From assembly GCF_001824475.1 (NCBI RefSeq), contig NZ_MHXN01000034.1, forward strand, positions 23,346 through 87,345: 64,000 nt of DNA, given 5' to 3'. The translations under genes and the position numbers were made by a program. Origin of the DNA: Phenylobacterium sp. RIFCSPHIGHO2_01_FULL_69_31 (GTDB taxonomy: Bacteria > Pseudomonadota > Alphaproteobacteria > Caulobacterales > Caulobacteraceae). Each line of letters begins with the position of its first letter. Position 1 is the stretch's first letter. Below the pieces are notes generated by a model. The model saw only the letters and a program-made list of their open reading frames with translations, was not told where the DNA came from and searched no databases. Positions 43,801 to 50,798 of this stretch are shown here, in pieces.

Positions 43801-45895
43801 CGCCCTGAGCGAGCTGGACGACGGGGCCAGGCTCCGCGTCCGCATCGCCGGGCTGAGTGCGGCCCTCGCGGTCGCGGTGATGGTGCTGTTCGGCGGCCAC
43901 CTGCTGCGCCAGCCGCTGTTCGATGCGTTCCAGACCGTCGCACCCGCCCCCGACGTCTCGCGCCGGGTCCATGTGGTGGTGATCGACGCCGACAGCCTGC
44001 GCGACGTGGGCGGCTGGCCTTGGACGCGCTTTTATCTCGCCCGTCTCGTCGAGCAGATCGCCGACCGCGGCGCCGCGGTCATCGGCTTCGACATGCTGTT
44101 TCCCGAGCCGGACCGCCTGGCCCCTTCGGAGTTCACCAGCCTCTACAGCGAGCTGCCGCCCGGGGTGGCGCAGGAAATCCGTGACCTGCCGTCCATGGAC
44201 GCGGTGTTCGCGCGGGTGATCGGGCGCAACCCGGTGGTGCTGGCCCGGGCCGGCGTCACGCGCGAATCGTTCGATCTAACCGAGGGCGCCGGCCCGCCCC
44301 TGCCCCCCGAGGCCCAGTTCTCGGGAGCCGTCCCCGCCGACCTGCTGACCTATCCGGCCGTGGTGACCAACATCCCCCTGCTGGACGGCGCCCCGCTGGG
44401 CCATGGCCTGGTCAACGGTGAGCGCGACGCCGACGGGCTGGTCCGCCGGGTGCCCTTGCTGGCCCGGGCCGCAGGCCATGTGACGCCGGGGTTCGCCGTC
44501 GAACTGGTGCGCGCGGCGGAGGGCGCCGACAGGATCGAGCTCGAGACGCGGGCCGGCCGCCTCGAGGCGGTGAAGATCGGCCGCCACCGGGCGCCCGCTG
44601 GCCCGGACGGCCAACTGCTGCTGCGGTTCGGCGACTGGCGCACGACCCAGACCACATCGGCGGTCGACGTCCTGCGCCAGGGGCAGAGGCCCGACCAGTT
44701 CAAGGACCAGATCGTGCTGATCGGCCTGGCCGCCGCCGGCACCTCTGACGTCACCAGCACGCCGCGGGCCAAGGCCATCTACGGCGTCTATGTCCAGGCC
44801 CAGGCGGTGGATTCCATCCTGCGCGGCACGGCGCTGCGGCGGCCCGGCTGGGCGGCTCCGGTCGAATGGGGGATCGGCCTGGCCCTGGTGCTGCTGTCGC
44901 TGTTCGGGGTCCCGCGGGCGCCCATGGGGCCGGTCATCGTCGGCGCCGCGGTCGAGATCGCCCTGGCCCTGGGAGCAAGCTGGCTGGCCTTCCAGAACAA
45001 CCTGCTGCTGGACCCCTTCCCCATGCTCCTGCCGGGAGCCGCCAATTCGGCGGTTATGGTCGCCCTGCTGTTCGTGGAAGGCCGCCGGGTCCAGGCCCGC
45101 CTGCGCGGCGCGCTGGAGGACGAGCGCCTGACCGCCGCGCGCATCTCGGGCGAACTCGCGGCCGCCAGCGAGATCCAGTCCGGCATGCTGCTGCCCAGGG
45201 CGGACCTCCCCCGCATCTCGCCTGCCGTCGAGATCGACGCGGTGCTGCAGTCGGCCAAGACCGTCGGCGGCGACCTCTACGACGCGTTCCCGTTCGACGA
45301 CGGCCGCGTCTGTTTCCTGGTGGGCGACGTCACAGGCAAGGGCGTGCCCGCCTCGCTGTTCATGGCGCTCTCCAAGGCCCTGTCGCGCAGCCTGCTGATG
45401 CGGCCAAACACCAGCCTCTCGGCGGCGGTGGCCGAGATCAACGCCGAGCTCTCGCGGGACAATCGCCAGGCCATGGCCGTCTCGCTGCTGGTGGGCGTCC
45501 TGCATCCGGCCGACGGCCGGCTGGACCTCTGCTGTGCCGGTCATGAGAACCCGCTGGTGGTCGACGCCGCCGGGACCGTCCGCGAGCTGACGCTCGACGG
45601 CGGGCCGCCGCTTTGCGTGGCCGAGGACTTCCCCTACCCGGAGGAGGTGCATCGTCTGGCGCCCGGCGAGACCCTGATCGCCTTCACCGATGGTCTCAGC
45701 GAAGCGCAGGCTCCGGATGGATCGCTCTTCCGCCGCGAGCAGGTGTTGGCGGCCCTCGGCGCGGCGTCGAAAGCGCCCACGCTGGGCGGCCTGGTCGACG
45801 AGCTGGTCCGGCAGGTCCGCGCCTTCGAGGCCGGCGGCGAGCCCAGCGACGACCTCACCGTGATGGCCGTGCGGCTGCGCCCTACCGCAGGATGA
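43775..45895 (+). CDS. CHASE2-SpoIIE transmembrane PP2C phosphatase
   Basis: A 706-aa inner-membrane phosphatase. A first helix (about 24-42) precedes a periplasmic CHASE2 sensor of some 290 residues (RVHVVVIDADSLRDVGGWPW; DQIVLIGLAAAGTSDVTSTP). Two or three helices follow at about 365-440, then a linker with a helical EDERLTAARISGELAAASEI signalling segment. The SpoIIE catalytic domain has VGGDLYDAF, VGDVTGKGVPASLFM, CAGHENPL, FTDGLSEAQ and SDDLTVMAV, so both metal-binding Asp sites are kept. It should dephosphorylate the STAS protein of this operon when the periplasmic signal is present. Confidence 0.9.
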   Translation: MTVSRSQSDALSELDDGARLRVRIAGLSAALAVAVMVLFGGHLLRQPLFDAFQTVAPAPDVSRRVHVVVIDADSLRDVGGWPWTRFYLARLVEQIADRGAAVIGFDMLFPEPDRLAPSEFTSLYSELPPGVAQEIRDLPSMDAVFARVIGRNPVVLARAGVTRESFDLTEGAGPPLPPEAQFSGAVPADLLTYPAVVTNIPLLDGAPLGHGLVNGERDADGLVRRVPLLARAAGHVTPGFAVELVRAAEGADRIELETRAGRLEAVKIGRHRAPAGPDGQLLLRFGDWRTTQTTSAVDVLRQGQRPDQFKDQIVLIGLAAAGTSDVTSTPRAKAIYGVYVQAQAVDSILRGTALRRPGWAAPVEWGIGLALVLLSLFGVPRAPMGPVIVGAAVEIALALGASWLAFQNNLLLDPFPMLLPGAANSAVMVALLFVEGRRVQARLRGALEDERLTAARISGELAAASEIQSGMLLPRADLPRISPAVEIDAVLQSAKTVGGDLYDAFPFDDGRVCFLVGDVTGKGVPASLFMALSKALSRSLLMRPNTSLSAAVAEINAELSRDNRQAMAVSLLVGVLHPADGRLDLCCAGHENPLVVDAAGTVRELTLDGGPPLCVAEDFPYPEEVHRLAPGETLIAFTDGLSEAQAPDGSLFRREQVLAALGAASKAPTLGGLVDELVRQVRAFEAGGEPSDDLTVMAVRLRPTAG

Positions 45896-46454
45896 CTTCC
45901 ACGCGGCGGTTGGCGGGCTCGGCGACGTTGTCGTCCGTCGGCACGCGCAGCTCCCGCTCGCCGCGGCCCACCACCTTGGCGTTCTCGAACGGCAGGCCCT
46001 GTTTCACGAGCGCGGCGCGGATCTCGACCGCCCGCTCGAAGGACAGCTTGTCGTTGACCTCGTCGGCGCCCGTGGTGTCGGTGTGACCGGTGATCTGCAC
46101 CTCGTCGTCCGGCTGGGCCGCCTGGCGCAGCGCCTCGAGGATGGGCAAGGACTCGGGCGTCAGGTCGGTCGAGCCCTCGACGAAATACATCACGTAGGCC
46201 CGGGGCGCGAAGGGCGACCAGGCCATGAGGTTAGTCCAGAAGCCCTGCTTCGCCGGCCGGGCCTTCACCGCCCTGCCGCCCACGCGGGCGCGGGTGTCGC
46301 CGGAGGTCAGCGCGCCGACCTCCCGGCCGGTCTTGGGGTCGAACACCGCCACCGACCCGGACGTGCTGGTCCCCGCGTCGTTGAGCAGGGTCACGTCCGA
46401 CGTGGCGCAGCCGCCGAGGAGGCCGGCCAGGGCCAGCGCAGGCAGGAGCCTCAC
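45882..46454 (-). CDS. OmpA-family peptidoglycan-binding lipoprotein
   Basis: A 190-aa lipoprotein (lipobox LGGC near residue 15). After about 70 residues of unknown fold comes an OmpA_C domain with MYFVEGSTDLTPES, ITGHTDTTGADEVNDKLSFE and the Arg of ERA, so it should hold peptidoglycan. The GTG start overlaps the upstream FecR gene stop (GTGA), with GGAGG just before. Its 3' end overlaps the convergent CHASE2 phosphatase gene by 14 bases. With FecR it forms the envelope side of this locus. Confidence 0.85.
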   Translation of the reverse strand: MRLLPALALAGLLGGCATSDVTLLNDAGTSTSGSVAVFDPKTGREVGALTSGDTRARVGGRAVKARPAKQGFWTNLMAWSPFAPRAYVMYFVEGSTDLTPESLPILEALRQAAQPDDEVQITGHTDTTGADEVNDKLSFERAVEIRAALVKQGLPFENAKVVGRGERELRVPTDDNVAEPANRRVEVILR

Positions 46455-46888
46455 TTCACCTCCACCACGAAGGTTGTGCCCCGGGCGGCCAGCAGGGACG
46501 TCGGCGTCCGCACCTTCATGGCGTCCTTGTTCTCTTTGGCGATCTGGCCGGAGACGACGCCCAGCGTCCCCCGATCCACCGTCGTCAGCGACTTGCCCTT
46601 GTGGGTCGTGTCGTCGAACTCGAACTGGCTCAGCGCCACCCGGCTGTTGGGACCGACCGCGAAGCGGCTGTTGTCTATGAAGGTGATGCCGATCCGGCCG
46701 TTGCCGCCGGTGGTCAGCACATCGCTCACCAGAAGCTGGTAGCCCGGGGTCGCCGGCTTCACCTGCTTGCCGCGCAGGACCGAGGCATTGCCGGTCACGG
46801 TCTTGATCCGCCCAATCTCGGCCATGGCAAAGCCTGGCGTCGACAGCGCACACGCCATCAGCAATCCTGCGACCCACGCCCTGCGCAT
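46451..46888 (-). CDS. Periplasmic FecR-domain protein
   Basis: A 145-aa exported protein with a signal peptide (VAGLLMACALSTPGFAMA). The FecR fold shows as TVTGNASVLRG, LLVSDVLTTGGNGRIGITF, DNSRFAVGPNSRVALSQF and TPTSLLAARGTTF. Unlike iron-signalling FecR, it has no N-terminal cytosolic domain or membrane helix, so it is a free periplasmic protein. Such forms often lie beside CHASE2 signalling proteins, as here. It is translationally coupled to the OmpA lipoprotein gene. GGGAGG lies six bases before the ATG. Its start overlaps the start of the divergent HATPase gene. Confidence 0.85.
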   Translation of the reverse strand: MRRAWVAGLLMACALSTPGFAMAEIGRIKTVTGNASVLRGKQVKPATPGYQLLVSDVLTTGGNGRIGITFIDNSRFAVGPNSRVALSQFEFDDTTHKGKSLTTVDRGTLGVVSGQIAKENKDAMKVRTPTSLLAARGTTFVVEVK

Positions 46889-47384
46889 GCGCGCCTCCCT
46901 GAAACACGGTTCTCTCATAGCCCAGCTCCCGGTCCTTGCCCAATCCCCCTGCGTCGTCCGCGCACGGCCGGCCGCCGATCGGGGCGCCGTGGGCCGCGCC
47001 CTGGCCGCGACGCGCGCGTTCTGCCAGCAGGCGGAGCTCGGCCGCGATGCCGCCGAGCGCCTGGTGATCGTCGTGGAGGAGTGGGTCGCCAATGTGGTGG
47101 AGCATGGCGCCCCGCCGCCGGGCAGCCGCATCGGCCTGCGGCTGGTCCAGGGCTCCGGCGCGATCCGGATCACCATGACCGACGCCGGTCGGCCGTTCGA
47201 TCCGCGCCAGGAAGCCTTCAAGGGCCCGAACCTGGAGCGGGGGGGCGGCGCGGGCCTGGAACTGCTGCGCGCCTGGAGCCGGGTGGCCGCCTATGGCTCC
47301 AGGGCCGGCCGCAATCGGCTGGTGCTGCAAATGCCGTACAGAAACGAGGGCGGCGGCGGGCATAACCCGCCGCCGCCGGTGTGA
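46887..47384 (+). CDS. RsbW-like anti-sigma factor kinase (HATPase_c_2)
   Basis: About 165 aa, a single GHKL ATPase domain. The N-box is VVEEWVANVVEHG, the G1 box DAGRPFDP and the G2 box GGGAGLELLRAW, all intact. In partner switching this kinase phosphorylates a STAS antagonist and sequesters a target. The STAS protein and SpoIIE phosphatase of the same locus are its natural partners. The start is uncertain: the ATG given overlaps the FecR start and has no good ribosome-binding site; a GTG at 46987 is an alternative. A 10-bp hairpin near the 3' end encodes GGGHNPPPP. Confidence 0.82.
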   Translation: MRASLKHGSLIAQLPVLAQSPCVVRARPAADRGAVGRALAATRAFCQQAELGRDAAERLVIVVEEWVANVVEHGAPPPGSRIGLRLVQGSGAIRITMTDAGRPFDPRQEAFKGPNLERGGGAGLELLRAWSRVAAYGSRAGRNRLVLQMPYRNEGGGGHNPPPPV

Positions 47385-47402
47385 CATCGCCTTCGGTGGC
47401 GT

Positions 47403-48260
47403 TTAGGCCGCCAGGCGGCGCCGGGAGCGGATCATCGCGCCGGTGGCGCCGAAGCCCAGCAGCATCATCGCCCAGGTCGCGGGTTCCGGGACCCACGCCA
47501 CCGGCAGGCCGTATCCGCCGGATTCGTCGTGGCCGCAGCCCCGGCCGTGCTGGTGACCGTAGCCGTACTTGCTCGACCGGGCGCCTGGCACGTCGAACTC
47601 GACGCCCTGGTAGGCGACGATCGGGTTGTACAGGCTCAGGGTGTCGATGCCGTACTTGAAGTTCAGCTTGAACGAGCCGTCCGCCCATTCGCCGATTTCC
47701 GGACCGGCGTTGGTTCCCGGGTCGCAGTTGCTCGAAGTGCTGGACCCCTTGGTCGTCAGGCAGACGTCGAAGTCATCGTCGACCAGATAGCTGTTGGTGG
47801 GATCGAAATCGCCGCGCCCCACGGTGCGATATTCACCGTCGATGATGACCGCGCCCTTGAAGCTCTTCTCGACGCCGTTCTTCGTGCCGTCGACGTCGAA
47901 GGCGATGGCGGCGACCCGTGATTCGTCCACCCATTGATCGGACGCATTCTCCACCAGGTAGTCGAAGGTCCACGACTTGCCGTCGGAGCTGATGTCCGAG
48001 AGCTTGTAGAGCACGGTCGAGGCCAAGCCCGGGAGCGGCACGTTCCCGCTCATGTAGTCGTCGGTGTAGCCTTCGAAATAGATGCGGTACCAGCTGCCGA
48101 CGCTGTCCAGGCCCCAGTCCAGCTTGGTGGACGACGTCCACTCCGCACCCCAGATCTGCGTGCCGTTCCAGTCGACCAGGTCCCAGTCTCCGGCGAGAGC
48201 CGGCGCCGAGAGTGTCGATATGGCGAGCGATAGCGCCGCCAAGGCGGACTTGTTGAACAT
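47403..48260 (-). CDS. PEPxxWA-CTERM protein, possibly cistern family
   Basis: A 285-aa exported protein. The signal peptide is MFNKSALAALSLAISTLSAP. A beta-rich body follows (SWTFDYLVENASDQWVDESR; FDVDGTKNGVEKSF), then a Gly/His-rich stretch (GYGHQHGRGCGHDESGGYG). The tail is VPEPATWAMMLLGFGATG plus RSRRR. The body resembles the 'cistern' family of PEP-CTERM proteins as I recall it; that assignment is tentative. The His-rich segment could bind metal. It should be processed by an exosortase and placed at the cell surface. It ends 18 bases from the convergent HATPase gene. Confidence 0.83.
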   Translation of the reverse strand: MFNKSALAALSLAISTLSAPALAGDWDLVDWNGTQIWGAEWTSSTKLDWGLDSVGSWYRIYFEGYTDDYMSGNVPLPGLASTVLYKLSDISSDGKSWTFDYLVENASDQWVDESRVAAIAFDVDGTKNGVEKSFKGAVIIDGEYRTVGRGDFDPTNSYLVDDDFDVCLTTKGSSTSSNCDPGTNAGPEIGEWADGSFKLNFKYGIDTLSLYNPIVAYQGVEFDVPGARSSKYGYGHQHGRGCGHDESGGYGLPVAWVPEPATWAMMLLGFGATGAMIRSRRRLAA

Positions 48261-48457
48261 GATGAGTGCCCCGTCCCCGTTCCGGGCGGCCGGAATGGCC
48301 GTGGGCGGGCATTAACCACTTAGGTTGCTAAGGCAAAGCTCGTTCGCCCCGCGGGCGAGCGTCGGCTGGCCGACATTCTCTCATAAGGCGAGACTTGTAC
48401 CGGCTATCGCGTGGCGCGAACAATGATCGCGAGCGCTGAACTGGTGAAGGAAAAGGA

Positions 48458-48532
48458 TGGTGGACGTGACAGGGATTGAACCTGTGACCCCCTCGATGTC
48501 AACGAGGTGCTCTCCCGCTGAGCTACACGTCC
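48458..48532 (-). tRNA. tRNA-Val (GAC anticodon)
   Basis: 75 nt including an encoded CCA. The acceptor arms are GGACGTG and CACGTCC. The D-arm is GCTCAGCGGGAGAGC, the anticodon loop TTGACAT has GAC, and the T-arm contains GGTTCAATCCC. It lies between a PEP-CTERM gene and cpdR, on the same strand as both. A short T-rich run (CCTTTTCC) follows the CCA on the minus strand. Confidence 0.97.
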
Positions 48533-48601
48533 GTACCTTCGGGAAGGCGGGGATATACAGATCGGCCCCCGGCTTAGCAAGCGGGGCCGAAGCGCCCTTT
48601 T

Positions 48602-48958
48602 TCAGGCGGCGATCATCCGCTCCACCTCGGAGACGATCTCGCGCAGGTGGATCGGCTTGGACAGCACCTTGGAGCCGGCCGGCGCCTGTTCGCCGGCGGC
48701 CAGCGCCACGGCGGCGAAGCCGGTAATGAACATGATCCGCAGCCCGGGATGCTTGGCAGCCGCCTGGCGCGCCACCTCGATCCCGTCGAGGCCCGGCATG
48801 ACGATGTCCGTCAGCAAGAGGTCCCACGGCTCGTCGAGGTAGGCTACCGCCTCCTCGCCATCGGCGCAGGAGGTCACCTCGTGGCCGGCGCGTTCGAGCG
48901 CGCGGGCCAGGAAGCCGCGGAGGGAATCGTCGTCTTCGGCGAGGAGGATGCGTGACAT
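48602..48958 (-). CDS. cpdR: Single-domain response regulator CpdR
   Basis: A 118-aa receiver without an output domain. Asp51 is in LLLTDIVMPGLDG, the acidic pocket is AEDDDS, the Thr is in FITGFAAVAL and the Lys in LSKPIHLREIVSEV. FITGFAAVAL with the Ala-Ala end and 118-residue length fit Caulobacter CpdR. Unphosphorylated CpdR primes ClpXP at the cell pole and, with RcdA and PopA, sends substrates such as CtrA and TacA to degradation; a TacA orthologue lies in this same window. The tRNA-Val and N-formylglutamate amidohydrolase neighbours match, as I recall, those of cpdR in other alphaproteobacteria. Confidence 0.92.
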   Translation of the reverse strand: MSRILLAEDDDSLRGFLARALERAGHEVTSCADGEEAVAYLDEPWDLLLTDIVMPGLDGIEVARQAAAKHPGLRIMFITGFAAVALAAGEQAPAGSKVLSKPIHLREIVSEVERMIAA

Positions 48959-49051
48959 GGCTGCTGAACGCTTGATCGCTCACAATAGCTAGCGAAGGGT
49001 AAAGGGGGAATGAAGGGGGCGGTTTGACGCTGGGGGCCGCTCCAGCGTTGA

Positions 49052-49966
49052 ATGGAGATGATGAACGCCCTGGATCCCCTGCCCGGAGACGCGCCGCCCG
49101 CCATCGGCGATGCGTTCGAGGTCCGCCGGGCCGGGCCGGAGGGCAAGCCGCCCACTCCGCTGGTGTTCGCCTCACCGCATTCGGGCCGTCTGTACCCCGA
49201 GGACATGATGTCGGCCGCCGCGCTGGATGCGGTGTCGATCCGCCGCTCGGAGGACGCCTTCGTCGACGACCTGATCGCGCAGGCTCCGGCCCACGGGGCG
49301 GCGGTGATCACCGCCAACTTCGCCCGCGCCTACATCGACCTGAACCGGGAGCCGTTCGAACTGGACCCCGGCATGTTCTCGGACCAGCTGCCCGAGTTCG
49401 CCCGCGCCCGCACGGCGCGCGTGGCCGCGGGTCTGGGCGCGATCGCCCGGGTGGTTTCGGAAGGCCAGGAGATCTATCGCCGCAAGCTGACCTTCGCCGA
49501 GGCGCGGCGCCGGATCGACGGCGCGCACCGCCCCTATCACGCGGCGCTGTCCGGCCTGATCGAGGAGGCCAGGGCCGCCCACGGCTTTGCGATCCTGGTG
49601 GACTGGCATTCGATGCCCGCGGCGGCGGCCCGGGCGGCAGGCCGCGAGCGGCCCTGCGACATCGTGCTCGGCGACCGGTTCGGGGCCGCCTGCGCCGGGG
49701 TCCTGCCCACGCGGGTCGAGCGGGAACTGGAGGCCATGGGCTATCGGGTCACCCGCAACATGCCCTACGCCGGCGGCTATACCACCGAGCACTATGGCCA
49801 GCCGGGGCGCCGGGCGCACGCCCTGCAGATCGAAATCAACAGGGCGCTGTACCTGGACGAGGCGACGCTCGCGCCGACCTCAGGGTTCGAGACGTTGCGG
49901 GCCCATGTGGAGCAGCTGACCCGAGCCCTGGCGACGGCGGACTGGTCCGCGCTGAAGGCCTCCTAG
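49052..49966 (+). CDS. N-formylglutamate amidohydrolase family protein
   Basis: About 304 aa. FASPHSGRLYPEDM holds the first metal-binding His of the family, DLNREPFEL is the conserved Asn-Arg segment, and LVDWHSMP supplies further ligands. The enzyme frees glutamate from N-formylglutamate in histidine breakdown (HutG), but this branch is often found away from hut genes, as here beside cpdR, so another amide substrate is possible. The start is uncertain among three ATG codons within ten bases. The stop overlaps the convergent PEP-CTERM gene stop (CTAG). Confidence 0.85.
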   Translation: MEMMNALDPLPGDAPPAIGDAFEVRRAGPEGKPPTPLVFASPHSGRLYPEDMMSAAALDAVSIRRSEDAFVDDLIAQAPAHGAAVITANFARAYIDLNREPFELDPGMFSDQLPEFARARTARVAAGLGAIARVVSEGQEIYRRKLTFAEARRRIDGAHRPYHAALSGLIEEARAAHGFAILVDWHSMPAAAARAAGRERPCDIVLGDRFGAACAGVLPTRVERELEAMGYRVTRNMPYAGGYTTEHYGQPGRRAHALQIEINRALYLDEATLAPTSGFETLRAHVEQLTRALATADWSALKAS

Positions 49967-50655
49967 ACGGCGGCCAGGGCCGCCCGGCGGCGGCGCATCA
50001 TCGTCCCGGCGGCGCCGAATCCCAGGATCATCATCGCCCACGTGGCCGGTTCCGGCACGGCGCCCGCGCCAGGGCCGCTCATAATCACATTGTCGAGCTT
50101 CACGGTGTCCACGTTGGGGCTCCAGTCGGCGTAGATCTCGATCTGCCGAAGGTCGGCCATGATGGACTGGAAGACGTCGTCCGAGACGCGGGGCCCCTGG
50201 TTGACGTCGCTGCCGGTCTGAAAGCTGGAGGTCGACAGACTGACGTTGAACGAGCCAAGCTGAGGCGACGGCCCCCCGGCCAGGTTGCCGAACATCCTCA
50301 ACCCGTTCTTGCTGCTGAACACCACCAGCGGACGCTTGCCGGAATAGTCGTTGAATGCAGACGAGAGGTCGAAGGTTAGCGACCCGCCGATGAAGTCGGA
50401 CTTGTCGCCCAGAAACTTGGCAGGGGCGATGTACCCCCAGCCCGCGAAGCCATACGTGGACGTGATGAGGTCGCCGGCGGCGTCATAGGTCACCGGCAAC
50501 ACGTTGCCGCCCACGCTCTGCCAGGAGCCATAACCCCAGCCGTCGGCGTCGGTGTCGAAGGTGGAGGACACGGTCGTCGCGGCGCCGGCCTGGCCGGCGA
50601 GAGCCACGGCGGCGGCGAGGGCCAGCGCGCCCAGGCCCGTCTTCAGTCGGTTCAT
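49963..50655 (-). CDS. PEPxxWA-CTERM protein with laminin B-like domain
   Basis: A 230-aa exported protein. The signal peptide is GLGALALAAAVALAGQAGAA. The body starts STFDTDADGWGYGSWQ and contains APAKFLGDKSDFIGGSLTFD, the signature order of a laminin B (domain IV) module. The tail is VPEPATWAMMILGFGAAG plus MRRRR. It is likely to be anchored at the surface after exosortase cleavage; laminin B modules suggest carbohydrate or matrix contact. An extension of the open frame upstream overlaps no signal and is rejected. Confidence 0.85.
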   Translation of the reverse strand: MNRLKTGLGALALAAAVALAGQAGAATTVSSTFDTDADGWGYGSWQSVGGNVLPVTYDAAGDLITSTYGFAGWGYIAPAKFLGDKSDFIGGSLTFDLSSAFNDYSGKRPLVVFSSKNGLRMFGNLAGGPSPQLGSFNVSLSTSSFQTGSDVNQGPRVSDDVFQSIMADLRQIEIYADWSPNVDTVKLDNVIMSGPGAGAVPEPATWAMMILGFGAAGTMMRRRRAALAAV

Positions 50656-50798
50656 AGTGCTTATCCCAAGGCTCGCCGCGAAGACCGCGGCTGTCGCCCG
50701 AGGACTAGGATCGGCGAGCGTTCGGCGTCCCCCGCGCACCGACCAACGGCCAGGACGGTCGACGAAGGGGGGCGATTTCGCCTCGCAGGCGAGCGCGC

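Noticed and set aside
47351..47375. Hairpin CGGCGGCGGG/CCCGCCGCCG as a terminator
   Set aside because: It lies inside the coding end of the RsbW-like gene and has no T-run on either strand. It may still fold, but termination is not supported.
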